Positions 8,625-17,999 of a stretch of 64,000 nt of DNA are shown here, in pieces. Each line of letters begins with the position of its first letter. Within the stretch, counting starts at the first letter, position 1. The notes beneath the pieces were generated by a model, which saw only the letters and a list, made by a program, of their open reading frames with translations, was not told the origin of the DNA and did no database searches. This DNA is from Bacteroidota bacterium (GTDB taxonomy: Bacteria > Bacteroidota > Ignavibacteria > UBA10030 > SZUA-254), in NCBI GenBank assembly GCA_036522515.1, contig DATDFQ010000007.1, positions 1-64,000 of the forward strand, read 5' to 3'. A program made the translations under genes and the position numbers.

Positions 8625-9758
8625 ATGAGACGCTTCTCCCGGTTTCTTTTCTTCATTGTCTGCGCGAATCTTGCGTCGTGTACGCTTCCCGATCAGGTTG
8701 ATCAGGCGGTAGCCAACGACCCACCAGTCGTCACATTGACCGTCGATCGAACAACTCTGCAAGTGGGGGACACCTTGCGACTGGCGCTCCATGTTGCGGA
8801 CCCAACATTAAAGAGCGGTATGGTGGATTTTAAGGATGGCAATGTAGTGGGATGGGAGAATCTTAACCGTGTTCTGGATACTACGCTTCTTCATTGCTTC
8901 AAATCGGTGGGATCGTATGATATCACAGGCGTTTTTACCGATGGTAACAAGAAAACGACGGAACGCCTCGGTGTCCAAGTCTCACACTCTTCTCCCACAG
9001 TGACGATTTTTCCGAATAGAACGGCGCTTAGCATTGGCGATACGTTGAAGGTGACGATCCACGCGGCGGATGTTACATTGTCAGATGGAAACGTCGCCTT
9101 TGGAGATGGAACGATGATCACATTTTCAAATCTGAGTCGTGTTGTCGATACAACCGTCGATCATGTGTATTCATATCAGGGGGCGTATGTGGTGACTGCG
9201 ACATTTAGCAACGGATATAATTCGAGAAGCGCGTCGTTCTCCATTGCGCCAAGCGGCCATTATTTTTCACTTTCCCTTTCGGTTGGAATGATGTGGCGAT
9301 TCTCTTATAGGTTTTCCTCCGACGTCCCTCCTTCAGCCGTATCAGATAGCCAGGGCGGGACTCATGTGTGGAGAACAATTTCTTCCGTCGTACTCGGTCA
9401 GGATACCTCCTTCACGGTACAACAAATCAGAAATGACACACGGCATCTGCTCTTCCCCTCGAACAACCAATATGTCGACACGACGTACAACATTTCTGAT
9501 ACCTTGGAATTCCCCATCTTAGTATCTCACGGCTATATACAATTCAATTGGCCCCTGCACTACGGCATGAGAACGGATACCGTCCCCAACCATGCGTTTG
9601 TGCCTCGTTATCCTTATTATGCGACGCAGATTGGCGGAGGTGCAACCGCGACCTACGATGATAAGGTGGGGCCCCTTGAATACTCCTATGACTTCTCGAC
9701 GATACACAGCATATCCTCAAGCGAACACATGACTTTAGTTGCGTTCACCAAGCCTTAA
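8625..9758 (+). CDS. PKD-domain lipoprotein of unknown function
   Basis: 377 residues. The N-terminus MRRFSRFLFFIVCANLASC ends in a lipobox (LASC, Cys19), so the protein should be a lipoprotein. Two PKD-like domains follow, at about 33-125 and 127-215. Each starts with PxVT(L/I) and 'R(T)TL..GDTL', and has a VDFKDG or VAFGDG turn and a closing 'GSYDITGVFTDG' or 'GAYVVTATFSNG' strand. The C-terminal 160 residues (from HYFSLSLSVGMMWRFSY) are beta-rich and unrecognised. PKD domains usually mediate protein-protein or protein-glycan contacts at the cell surface. It has its own promoter and is monocistronic. Confidence 0.7.
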   Translation: MRRFSRFLFFIVCANLASCTLPDQVDQAVANDPPVVTLTVDRTTLQVGDTLRLALHVADPTLKSGMVDFKDGNVVGWENLNRVLDTTLLHCFKSVGSYDITGVFTDGNKKTTERLGVQVSHSSPTVTIFPNRTALSIGDTLKVTIHAADVTLSDGNVAFGDGTMITFSNLSRVVDTTVDHVYSYQGAYVVTATFSNGYNSRSASFSIAPSGHYFSLSLSVGMMWRFSYRFSSDVPPSAVSDSQGGTHVWRTISSVVLGQDTSFTVQQIRNDTRHLLFPSNNQYVDTTYNISDTLEFPILVSHGYIQFNWPLHYGMRTDTVPNHAFVPRYPYYATQIGGGATATYDDKVGPLEYSYDFSTIHSISSSEHMTLVAFTKP

Positions 9759-10068
9759 TCCACCGATCGCAAAATCGTTATCATGCGGCCCATCCTCTCT
9801 CTCTCGAGAGGAGTCCAAGGGTGCAAAGGACCCCAGGGTTTGCCACCAGGGAGTCAATATGCCAACGAGGACCGAACCATCTTGTTTGACTGATTGACTT
9901 TGGAGGCCCATTTTCGTAGATTTGATGATGGTTTTTGCCAAAATCGCGCAAAAAGTGCCCATCTACTGCCGATAGAGGCGTGCGGCAAGTGAAAAACCAC
10001 CCTTGACGGAAACAAACTCCTCACACCAAAGGGTTTTCCCCTCACAGTTGACGGATTACTGGTAGCTG
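9759..10068. other. 310-bp intergenic region ahead of the exopolysaccharide locus
   Basis: No gene supported. It contains a weak hairpin (TCCTCTC 9793-9799 with GAGAGGA 9806-9812, no T-tract) that could end the lipoprotein transcript, and a good promoter at 9894-9922. That leaves an untranslated leader of about 140 nt before rfbB, in which I see no riboswitch or JUMPStart-like element. Confidence 0.55.
9894..9922 (+). promoter_or_regulatory. promoter for the exopolysaccharide operon
   Basis: TTGACT (9894-9899), 17-bp spacer, TAGATT (9917-9922). It is the only good candidate before the co-directional gene run that begins at 10069. The sequence TAGATTTG also fits a Bacteroidia-type -7 box, but no matching -33 TTTG is present at the proper distance. 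Confidence 0.5.
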
Positions 10069-11079
10069 ATGACAATTCTAGTGACCGGCGGCTGCGGCTT
10101 CATCGGCAGTAACTTCGTCCAGTACATGCTGGAAACGCACGCCGGCGAGTCTGTTGTTAATCTCGACAAACTCACCTACGCGGGAAATCTCGAGAACCTT
10201 CAGAGCATCCAAGGCCATCCAAGGTATCATTTCATCAAGGGAGATATCTGTGACCGGTCGGTGGTCGAATCGGCCATTCGGAAGCATGCGGTCGATGCGA
10301 TCATCAATTTTGCCGCAGAATCGCATGTCGATCGAAGCATCGTCGGGCCCGCGGTGTTTATCGAGACAAACGTGGCGGGAACCGGCGTTCTCCTGGACGT
10401 TGCGCGGGAGTGCGGCATCAAACGGTTTGTTCAGATCTCCACCGACGAAGTTTACGGGTCTCTCGGAACGGAGGGGGAGTTCACCGAAACTTCTCCCCTC
10501 CAGCCCAATAGCCCGTACGCTGCCTCCAAAGCATCCGCCGACCTGCTTGCTTTTGCATATTATCACACTCATGGACTCCCTGTCGTTGTTACCCGGTGTT
10601 CTAATAATTACGGTCCCTTTCAATTTCCGGAAAAACTGATCCCGCTTCTGATTGCGCGTGCGTTCGACGGAAAGCCGGTGCCTGTTTACGGGGATGGGTT
10701 GAATGTCCGGGACTGGCTCCATGTGAAGGATCATTGCTCCGCGATCGATCTCGTGCTCAGGAAGGGAATCGCCGGTCAGGTCTATAACGTCGGAGGCAAC
10801 AACGAGCGGCAGAACATTGAAGTGGTCCGGTTGGTGTTAAAAGCGCTCGGAAAACCCGAATCTCTGATTTCGTTCGTCAAGGACCGATTGGGGCACGACA
10901 GGCGGTACGCAATCGACGCCTCCAGGATCACCCGGGAGCTCGGATGGCGGCCGAAGATCTCATTCGAACAGGGCCTGGGTGATACTGTACAATGGTATCT
11001 TCGAAATGAATCATGGTGGAGAAGGATCATCAGCGGCGAGTATCAACACTACTACAAGACGATGTATGAGCAAGGATAG
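10069..11079 (+). CDS. rfbB: dTDP-glucose 4,6-dehydratase
   Basis: Converts dTDP-glucose to dTDP-4-keto-6-deoxyglucose, the precursor of dTDP-rhamnose and related sugars, in the cytoplasm. 336 residues, normal for RmlB/RfbB. The NAD-binding glycine motif GGCGFIGSN is at residues 7-15, the Thr-Asp-Glu catalytic set in QISTDEVYG at about 125-127, and the Tyr-x3-Lys pair is Y150/K154 (SPYAASKASAD). The family signature NNYGPFQFPEKLIPL follows. Other rml genes (rfbA, C, D) are not in the window. The reading frame overlaps the start of the next gene by 14 bp, so it heads the exopolysaccharide operon. Confidence 0.95.
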   Translation: MTILVTGGCGFIGSNFVQYMLETHAGESVVNLDKLTYAGNLENLQSIQGHPRYHFIKGDICDRSVVESAIRKHAVDAIINFAAESHVDRSIVGPAVFIETNVAGTGVLLDVARECGIKRFVQISTDEVYGSLGTEGEFTETSPLQPNSPYAASKASADLLAFAYYHTHGLPVVVTRCSNNYGPFQFPEKLIPLLIARAFDGKPVPVYGDGLNVRDWLHVKDHCSAIDLVLRKGIAGQVYNVGGNNERQNIEVVRLVLKALGKPESLISFVKDRLGHDRRYAIDASRITRELGWRPKISFEQGLGDTVQWYLRNESWWRRIISGEYQHYYKTMYEQG

Positions 11080-12775
11080 ACGGGAGGATTTTCCAGCAAC
11101 GCCGGCCCGGTTCCCGTTCCATGCATCGAGGTTCTGGTCGATGTTGGTCCTGCTCCTGATCATCGCGGCGGGTTTCTCCCCCGGTCAGACCCAACGCAGC
11201 GCAAAAAAACCTGACACGATAGATCTGCTCCCGGAGGCGGAGAAGAGCCCGCTGAGCATTATGCAGCCTGCCGGGGTCGCTCTCGAGTCCACGGTCAAGC
11301 CGGAGGATTACTATCTGGGACCGTCTGATATCATCGCCGTGAACATATGGATGAGCCCCCCGTTGAGTTTCCCCCTCACCGTGACGCCCGAGGGAACATT
11401 GATTATTCCGTCGGTGGGCGAGGTCATGGTGGCGAATCTCACCCTCGCGCATGCAAAGGAAAGAATCCTCGCGGAGATAAGAAAAAAATACTTGAGGGCC
11501 GACATCACGGCCACACTGGTCAAACCGCGGCCGATTATCGTGAGTATCGTGGGAAACGTTCTGCATCCCGGATTGCTTTCTCTCACCGGCGCCGATCGCG
11601 CCGACAAGGCGATCGAGGAGGCAAATAAGCTTTCGAGGCTTGAGTCACAGGATGACTTAAGGCCGATCCTGAACGCCATGTCGACACGATATGTCGTCCT
11701 GAAACACCGGGACGGTTCACAGGACAGGGCGGACATTCCAAAGTATCAGGCCACGCATGAGAATCGGTGGAACGCATACCTCCGGGAGGGAGATCTGATC
11801 GTCGTTCCGAAGAAGAGTTTTATCACCGGAACGATCGCAGTCTACGGCCAGATCAATTCACCCGGACGATTTGAATTCGTTGAGGGAGACAGTGTCCTCG
11901 ACGCGATTCGCTTCGGCCATGGAGTCACCGAGCGTGCGATTGGGGAGAAAGCGATACTTTCCCGTTTCAATGAGGATGGAAAAACGATCTCCACGCGGAT
12001 CATCAATGTTTCAGAGATCATGGCCGGCCGCGAGCCGAACTTTTCGCTCCAGCCGGGCGACCGCATCGTCATCCAGCAGAAGGCTGACACGAGGGGGGAT
12101 TATAATGTCGATATCGGAGGGGAAGTGATACAACCCGGTACCTATCCGATTACGATCGATGCGACGCATCTCTCTGAAGTGATCCGGCAGGCGGGTGGAT
12201 TCACCGACGCGGCGGCGCTGAATTCCGCCCAGGTGTTGCGTCAATCGCAGCATCCCGAAAATAATGACTATGAGCGTCTCCAGAGTCTCCGGGGGGAGCC
12301 GGCCGGCAACGACAGCGGAGGGTACACGGTAGAAACCGACCTTCGGATCAGCCGGGCACCGGTAAGCGTCGATTTTGAGAAGCTATTTCTCCAAAAAGAT
12401 TCCACTCAGGATATCATACTGCAGGCGGAGGATCAAATATTTGTTCCTTCGCGTCAGAAAACCGTGTATGTGTTCGGGCAGGTTGCGCTCCCCGGCCATA
12501 TCCCTTTTGTTCGGGGCAGAGAGTCGAAATACTACGTCGAGAAGGCGGGGGGCTTTACGGGCCGGGCAAATTCGGGGAGCCTGAAAGTCATCAAGGCCAA
12601 GACGAAGCAATGGCTGGAGCCCGGTTCCACGACGATCGAGGAGGGAGACCTTGTTTGGGTTCCGCAAGAGCCTGACAGACCTTTCTCCTACTATATGACG
12701 ATCGCCAGCCAGTCGGCTGCCATTCTGAGCGTAATTATCGGCGTCGCGTTCATTGTCCAACAGGCCAATAAATAG
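11066..12775 (+). CDS. wza: Wza-type polysaccharide export protein with SLBB domains
   Basis: Outer-membrane/periplasmic export channel component for exopolysaccharide. I place the start at ATG 11066 (MSKDRRED), 14 bp inside rfbB; an ATG at 11138 just before the hydrophobic signal segment (MLVLLLIIAAGFSPGQ) is an alternative. The polysaccharide export domain begins at YLGPSDIIAVNIWMSPP and contains TPEGTLIIPSVGEV. Several SLBB-like units follow (VYGQINSPGRFEFVEGDS; GGEVIQPGTYPITID; VFGQVALPGHIPFVRGRE). A C-terminal hydrophobic segment (YMTIASQSAAILSVIIGVAF) could be a membrane helix. At 569 residues it is larger than classical Wza, as is common for multi-SLBB forms. No lipobox is visible. Confidence 0.87.
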   Translation: MSKDRREDFPATPARFPFHASRFWSMLVLLLIIAAGFSPGQTQRSAKKPDTIDLLPEAEKSPLSIMQPAGVALESTVKPEDYYLGPSDIIAVNIWMSPPLSFPLTVTPEGTLIIPSVGEVMVANLTLAHAKERILAEIRKKYLRADITATLVKPRPIIVSIVGNVLHPGLLSLTGADRADKAIEEANKLSRLESQDDLRPILNAMSTRYVVLKHRDGSQDRADIPKYQATHENRWNAYLREGDLIVVPKKSFITGTIAVYGQINSPGRFEFVEGDSVLDAIRFGHGVTERAIGEKAILSRFNEDGKTISTRIINVSEIMAGREPNFSLQPGDRIVIQQKADTRGDYNVDIGGEVIQPGTYPITIDATHLSEVIRQAGGFTDAAALNSAQVLRQSQHPENNDYERLQSLRGEPAGNDSGGYTVETDLRISRAPVSVDFEKLFLQKDSTQDIILQAEDQIFVPSRQKTVYVFGQVALPGHIPFVRGRESKYYVEKAGGFTGRANSGSLKVIKAKTKQWLEPGSTTIEEGDLVWVPQEPDRPFSYYMTIASQSAAILSVIIGVAFIVQQANK

Positions 12776-12785
12776 GTCTTGACGA

Positions 12786-14114
12786 ATGGGAGATGTTCAT
12801 TCACATATCGAAGAGAGTGCGGTGCGAGAAGGATCATCGGTGAACAATAACGGGACGGTCAAGACTCTCGGCGAGACATTCCTTGATTTCTTCGTTGTTG
12901 TCTCAAAGAGACGGAGGTTTATATCCTGGTTCGTCCTCTCCGCGACACTCGCCGCCACCCTGTTCGCACTTCTCTCCCCCAAATGGTATAAGTCCACGGC
13001 ATCCGTCTTTCCGGCGGAGCAATCAAGCATTCTGACCGGACTCGAGGGAGTCTCCTCGCTCTTTAAATCACTCTCACCGAGCAGAGCGCTGAGTTCCCTG
13101 ACGGGAAGCTCGGAGGCAGATCGATACCTTGCAATTCTGAAGAGCGATCGGGTCGCTGACGCGATGATCAAGAAATTCGATCTTGAGCACGTCTACGATT
13201 ACGCAGGCTCGTCTTACCCCCTGGAAAAATCAAGGAAAGAGCTCTCGGGCAACACGCAGATAGAGTTGCAGGACGAAGGGAATCTCACGGTCGCGGTTTA
13301 TGACAAAGACCCCCGGCAGGCGGCGGCGATGGCGAATTATTACATCGGCCTCCTGAACGAAACGAACTCCGAGCTTCACGTTCAGAATGCCAGAAGCAAC
13401 CGCGAGTACATCGAACAACGGTACAACAAGAACCTTTCAGACCTCCGGGATGCGGAAGAAGCCATGAAACAGTTTCAGGTCCGGCATGGAGTGTTTGCCG
13501 TGCCGGAGCAGGCTGAGGCCACGATCAAAGCAGGGGCTGAGTTGTATGCCATGCTTGCCGAAAAGGAGATCGGTCTTGCCGCCTTGAAGAGGAGCCTTTC
13601 GGAGTCTCATCCAACCGTGGCCGCTGCCGAGGTTGAGGTCCAGGAGATCAGGAGAAAGCTGGACGACATGAACTCCGGTGCCGGCAAGCAGAATGATGAC
13701 GTCAAGATTCTTGTGCCCTTTAAGCAGGCCCCCGACCTCGGAATCCAGTACGTCAGGCTTTATCGAAACCTTGAAATCCAGAATAAGATACTTGAGTTTC
13801 TCACGCCGCTCTATGAGCAGGCAAGAATTGAGGAACGGCGCAGCACACCATCCGTCGTCGTACTTGACACCGCCAGTGTGCCGGAAAGAAAGGCGAAGCC
13901 AAAAGTGGCTCTCTACGGTCTTCTGGCCTTTGTCGTTTCGCTTCTCCTGGCGCTCTTCATCGCCCTTGTAGCGGAAAGCTTGACCCGGCTCCGTGATGCG
14001 CACCCCGAGAAAATGGAAGCCGTTCGGGGCGCGTTATGGTCTGATTGGTTCGGCCTGCGGCCCGGCGGTTCATCAGGCAAGGGCTTCCTCCGGAGAGACC
14101 GGAACCAAAATTGA
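12786..14114 (+). CDS. wzz: Wzz-type chain-length determinant / polysaccharide co-polymerase
   Basis: 442 residues. Inner-membrane protein with two transmembrane helices, at about 42-64 (FISWFVLSATLAATLFALL) and 378-402 (VALYGLLAFVVSLLLALFI), enclosing a periplasmic domain rich in coiled coil (about 190-310, for example RSNREYIEQRYNKNLSDLRD). The Pro-rich SVPERKAKPK before the second helix is typical of the Wzz family. No Walker motif or C-terminal Tyr cluster follows, so the BY-kinase half found in Wzc is absent. It follows wza by 10 bp and precedes wzx by 3 bp. It is expected to set polymer length together with the Wzy-like protein. Confidence 0.88.
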   Translation: MGDVHSHIEESAVREGSSVNNNGTVKTLGETFLDFFVVVSKRRRFISWFVLSATLAATLFALLSPKWYKSTASVFPAEQSSILTGLEGVSSLFKSLSPSRALSSLTGSSEADRYLAILKSDRVADAMIKKFDLEHVYDYAGSSYPLEKSRKELSGNTQIELQDEGNLTVAVYDKDPRQAAAMANYYIGLLNETNSELHVQNARSNREYIEQRYNKNLSDLRDAEEAMKQFQVRHGVFAVPEQAEATIKAGAELYAMLAEKEIGLAALKRSLSESHPTVAAAEVEVQEIRRKLDDMNSGAGKQNDDVKILVPFKQAPDLGIQYVRLYRNLEIQNKILEFLTPLYEQARIEERRSTPSVVVLDTASVPERKAKPKVALYGLLAFVVSLLLALFIALVAESLTRLRDAHPEKMEAVRGALWSDWFGLRPGGSSGKGFLRRDRNQN

Positions 14115-14117
14115 ACC

Positions 14118-15548
14118 ATGCCGGGGCTGGCCTCACGTCTCAAACGAAATTCCATCCTTTCCCTCCTGTCATCGGGCACGAGACTTGTCGCAAATTCCCT
14201 CATGTTTATCGGCATCGCCCGATTCTACGGGCCCGAAGTGTTCGGGAGTTTTTCTGCTGCATATATTCTCGCCTCGATATTCATCGTCGTCGGCGATTTC
14301 GGTTTCGATAATCTTCTCACGATCGAAGTTTCACGAAGCCCGGAACGGGTTGCGGAATCCGTCCGGGAGTATTTTTCGATAAAGTTGTTGTTTTGCCTGT
14401 TCGGACTTGCCGCGATCTGGTCGCTTCCTCTCTTCGAGCAGCTCAGCCCGGTCACAGAGACCCTGCTCTTCCTCCTGAGTTTCAGCGTGGTGTTCACCTC
14501 GCTGACAAATTTTTTCTTCGCCTTGTTCAAGGGGATCGAACAATTCCAACACGAATTCAGAATATCGTCCATTGTGAATGTGGCCCTGCTCATCGCACTG
14601 GTTGTCATCGGACTCCTCCGGTTGTCGTTTTTCTACGTGGGCCTGGCGTTCGTGGCAAGCCGGGGCTTGGCGTTGCTGCTGGCGGTCCTAAAGGCCCGGA
14701 GCACCATCGAACTTTCCCCTTTTCACTTTACCCTCGAGGGGTGGAGAAAACGGTGGCGGCTCATCCTCATCTTCGGTTTCTCCCTGGTGTTCGGGAACCT
14801 CTTTTTTCAATTAATCACCCCGATGCTGGTTTTTTTGAAGGGCGATTACGACGCCGGAATTTACGAGTCGGTTTTCAAATTGGTCGCCGTCATCTGTCTC
14901 ATCTCCGATATCGGCGTCAACGCCATCCTGCCGACTCTCTCGCGTGTTCGCATCGAGAATGTGGATCGATGGGTCACGCTGAACCGCTTGTTCAACCGGA
15001 CCCTGTTCCTCGTCTCGCTCCCGATCGCGCTCGCGTTCCTGGTATACCCCAGGCAAATTATTGATTTACTCTATGGCGTCGACAAATTTGGGGAGGCCGT
15101 AAGCATCATGCGTGTTGCGGCAGCCGTGATCCTCGTTCGTTTTGCCTCCGAGACGTATGGCCTGATGCTGACGACGTCGGATCGGCAGGATGTGCGGATG
15201 AAGATTACGATTGCGGGGACGGTGCTCACCGTCCTGTCTTGCTGGTATTTCATACCAAAGTATGGGAGTCTCGGAGCCGCGCTTGCCGCGCTCAGCGTCA
15301 ACGTTTGCGTCGGACTCGGCTACATGATAGCGGCGAGGCCGTATTTCTGGCGCTGGATCCGGGAGAAGCACCATCTCCTGCCGGCTTCATTGGCGGTGAT
15401 ACTGGGTGCAACGCTCCATCTTGTCGGAGATAGGTTCTGGATCCTCACGCTGTGCGCCTCCCTCATTACCTATGGGGTCCTCACCTATTATCTCGGATAC
15501 AGCAAATACGAGAGAGAATTGTTGCTTGGGATCGGGAGGCAGTCATGA
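14118..15548 (+). CDS. wzx: Wzx-like oligosaccharide flippase
   Basis: 476 residues with about 12-14 predicted membrane helices spread over the whole length. It begins ASRLKRNSILSLLSSGTRL and has the early motif GPEVFGSFSAAYILASIF, typical of the polysaccharide transport (MOP/MATE) superfamily. These proteins translocate lipid-linked repeat units across the inner membrane. The gene sits between the Wzz-like and Wzy-like genes with only 3 bp before it. A second flippase-like gene lies at 27562. Substrate cannot be read from sequence. Confidence 0.85.
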   Translation: MPGLASRLKRNSILSLLSSGTRLVANSLMFIGIARFYGPEVFGSFSAAYILASIFIVVGDFGFDNLLTIEVSRSPERVAESVREYFSIKLLFCLFGLAAIWSLPLFEQLSPVTETLLFLLSFSVVFTSLTNFFFALFKGIEQFQHEFRISSIVNVALLIALVVIGLLRLSFFYVGLAFVASRGLALLLAVLKARSTIELSPFHFTLEGWRKRWRLILIFGFSLVFGNLFFQLITPMLVFLKGDYDAGIYESVFKLVAVICLISDIGVNAILPTLSRVRIENVDRWVTLNRLFNRTLFLVSLPIALAFLVYPRQIIDLLYGVDKFGEAVSIMRVAAAVILVRFASETYGLMLTTSDRQDVRMKITIAGTVLTVLSCWYFIPKYGSLGAALAALSVNVCVGLGYMIAARPYFWRWIREKHHLLPASLAVILGATLHLVGDRFWILTLCASLITYGVLTYYLGYSKYERELLLGIGRQS

Positions 15549-15576
15549 GCTCATTCCACCCCCGGAGGTGTTTTCG

Positions 15577-16842
15577 TTGACTGTCGTCTCCTTACTGTGC
15601 TTCGCAATTGCGCTCGCGATCATTCTCTCCTGTTTGAGACGCGGAGCGGATATCCTCTCGCCCGCCCGGGTATTCGGATTCATCTGGAGCGTTTCGATCG
15701 GGCTTGCGGACCTGAAGCTAAGCCGGCTTCAGCATGACTGGGATCTGGTGGAGTGGATTCTCCTGCTCACCGGGGTCTCTTCCTTTCTGATAGGCATCTC
15801 GTATGCCAACATGTTGGATCAAGGGGACCGGCACTTTTCCCTGAAGCAACGGCGACTCGCGTTGCGCGCAAGACCGATCGAAGATCGCGTTCTGTTTCGG
15901 CTCATCGTCATTACGTTCCTCATCTATGCGGTTTCATTCTCCGCAAGCGTTTGGATCAACGGGTTTGTTCCGCTTTTCAGCAGAAATCCGACGATCATGC
16001 GAACAAAATTCACGGTGTTCGGCATCGGATTGTTGAATCATGCGGCACCCTCGATTCTGTTCTTCATTGTCCAGTACATCTTCCTTGTGAAGGACAGGAG
16101 GCCCGAGAAAATTACCCTGGGCATCGTATTCCTGACGACCGTGACAAGCTATTTCCTTCTCCTGCAGCGCTTCGATTTCGCGATCGCAGCGGTGGTAAGC
16201 CTTGTGTTTATGTATTATTCAAGCAACGTTCTCCGTGTCCGCAACGTGGTCGTGATTGGCCTGGTATTTGTCGGTTTGTTTTACGGGATCAGCTCTATTC
16301 GGCTCGTCGGACATATTGCCAATTACGGTTACATTGTTGCGAAAATGAAATTCCCGGTCCAATACGCCTTCATTACCGAGCCTTATATGTACATCGTTAC
16401 CAATCTTGAGAATTTTGTGCATGCGGCGTCCAGGTTGGACCAGTTCACGCTCGGGTATTATACGTTTGACTTTATCACGGCCCTCACCGGCTTGAAGCAC
16501 TGGGTCGCTGATTATTACCAGCTGGTCGAGAGCCCCTATATGATCTCCGGATACAATACGTACACCTTTTTGTGGCCATTCTACCGGGATTTTGGGATTC
16601 TCGGGCTTCTTCTCCTTCCCCTTGTGGAAGGATTCATCATTTCGCGGATGTATTCTGTCTTGAGGCGTGATCCGTCGATTCTCAGGGCGGCGATGTATGG
16701 TATCGCCGTGTTCGTCATGCTGATCTCTTTCTTTAATCATGCACCCTCTCTGTTGCACTTCGTGTTCAATATGGGGTTGATTTATTTTGTGAATAGATCG
16801 GTCATGAGGCAACCCGTCACCAACGCAACGGTTTCTCCATGA
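15577..16842 (+). CDS. wzy: Wzy-like O-antigen/exopolysaccharide polymerase
   Basis: About 421 residues, polytopic (10-12 hydrophobic segments), with a large loop around the middle (EPYMYIVTNLENFVHAASR, ALTGLKHWVADYYQLVES, then YNTYTFLWPFYRDFGILG). This matches the O-antigen polysaccharide polymerase type. The open frame extends upstream to 15406 inside wzx, but the best start is TTG 15577, nine bases after GGAGG (15563-15567); GTG 15568 is too close to that site. Wzy joins undecaprenyl-linked repeat units in the periplasm. Sequence conservation in this family is poor, so the call leans on topology, this motif region and the wzz-wzx context. Confidence 0.75.
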   Translation: MTVVSLLCFAIALAIILSCLRRGADILSPARVFGFIWSVSIGLADLKLSRLQHDWDLVEWILLLTGVSSFLIGISYANMLDQGDRHFSLKQRRLALRARPIEDRVLFRLIVITFLIYAVSFSASVWINGFVPLFSRNPTIMRTKFTVFGIGLLNHAAPSILFFIVQYIFLVKDRRPEKITLGIVFLTTVTSYFLLLQRFDFAIAAVVSLVFMYYSSNVLRVRNVVVIGLVFVGLFYGISSIRLVGHIANYGYIVAKMKFPVQYAFITEPYMYIVTNLENFVHAASRLDQFTLGYYTFDFITALTGLKHWVADYYQLVESPYMISGYNTYTFLWPFYRDFGILGLLLLPLVEGFIISRMYSVLRRDPSILRAAMYGIAVFVMLISFFNHAPSLLHFVFNMGLIYFVNRSVMRQPVTNATVSP

Positions 16843-16906
16843 CGGGCCACTACGGTGTCCGTCGCCATCGGCCGGGCGCGGCCTTTACAAACGGCATCAA
16901 CACTGG

Positions 16907-17998
16907 ATGCGGATGAGAGTTCTCATCGACGACGGGTTGATAACGAAGGATAGACTCTCAGGGATCGGCCACCACGGCGTCCAGCTCTGGTTGCATCTCA
17001 GGAAGCTGATCGACTGTGAATTGACCGACTACTCTTACTTAAAACATCTCCCGCGGGTCGGTCGCAGGGTCGCCTATATCGCCCTGGCGAACGCGCAGTC
17101 CGTGTACAGACAATTCGACCTTACGCACTATCAAAACCACTATGCCCCATCTCTCGGCGGACGCGGCAAAAAGGTCATGACCATCCACGATCTGGTGGCA
17201 TTCAGGTATCCTGAGACGCTTCCGGCTGTCTACAGGCTGTACAATCAGCATGCGATCTCGAGTGCGATTCGTCACTGCGACGCCATCGTTACGCGATCGG
17301 CCGTGGTGAAGGAGGAGGTGTTGGCCATGTTCCCGAACATGGAGGAAGAGAAAGTGTATGTCTGCGGTGGCGGCCTCCGAGAGGTTTTTTTCGACAGCCA
17401 CGCCGAGGAGGGGGCCGTGCGAGGCCTGGGCCTGGAGCCCGGAGGATACTTCCTCTTCGTGGGGGATCTCACAGCACGAAAGAATCTCAAGTTTCTGTTG
17501 GAGGCTTTCCTGAGAGCGAAGACGGAAGGCATGCTTTCCAGGTCCACGTCATTGGTTCTTGTGGGTAAACAAGCCTGGGGGTCGTGGGATTTCAAGGGGC
17601 TGTTGAGAAAAGATCTCGATGTCGTTGCCCTCGGCTACCAATCGGATGAAATTGTCGTGTCGCTCTACAAATATTGCAAAGCCGTCGTCTCTCCGTCTTT
17701 GTATGAAGGTTATGGCTTGCCTATTCTGGAGGCGATGTCTCAGGGAGCTCCGATCATTGCGTCGGAAATCCCGGCAACCATCGAACTCAGCCGGGAACAC
17801 AGTAATCAGGTCCTTCTCTTCGAGCTCGGTAGTCAGGAGCAGCTGCTTTCCCAGCTCGGCCTCGTCGATCGGAATTGTGACACCATACGCTCAAAGCTTC
17901 AATACGGCAGTCTCGACATTTATCGTTATGATTCCGTCGCAAAGAGGCATGTCGAGGTTTACGATCGCGTGCTTCATCCTCATGATGGCGCAGTATAG
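16907..17998 (+). CDS. GT4-type glycosyltransferase
   Basis: 363 residues with the GT-B fold of family 4. N-terminal domain: MRMRVLIDDGLITKDRLSGI and a central HYQNHYAPSLGGRGKKVMTI. C-terminal nucleotide-binding domain: GGYFLFVGDLTARKNLKFLL, then the signature SPSLYEGYGLPILEAMSQG with the E-x7-E pair. It transfers a sugar from a nucleotide donor to a lipid-linked acceptor at the cytoplasmic face; specificity is unknown. A 64-bp gap separates it from wzy, the largest within the locus. Its stop codon lies just before the next start (17996-17998 against 18000). Confidence 0.87.
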   Translation: MRMRVLIDDGLITKDRLSGIGHHGVQLWLHLRKLIDCELTDYSYLKHLPRVGRRVAYIALANAQSVYRQFDLTHYQNHYAPSLGGRGKKVMTIHDLVAFRYPETLPAVYRLYNQHAISSAIRHCDAIVTRSAVVKEEVLAMFPNMEEEKVYVCGGGLREVFFDSHAEEGAVRGLGLEPGGYFLFVGDLTARKNLKFLLEAFLRAKTEGMLSRSTSLVLVGKQAWGSWDFKGLLRKDLDVVALGYQSDEIVVSLYKYCKAVVSPSLYEGYGLPILEAMSQGAPIIASEIPATIELSREHSNQVLLFELGSQEQLLSQLGLVDRNCDTIRSKLQYGSLDIYRYDSVAKRHVEVYDRVLHPHDGAV

Positions 17999-17999
17999 G

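Noticed and set aside
9917..9924. TAGATTTG as a Bacteroidia-type -7 promoter element
   Set aside because: No -33 TTTG at about 20 bp upstream; TTGACT with 17-bp spacing to TAGATT is a better and more common pattern in this window.
10979..11065. Extended wza start at 10979
   Set aside because: The extra 29 residues lie over the rfbB coding end, have no ribosome-binding site and would place the signal peptide far from the N-terminus; 11066 or 11138 is more likely.
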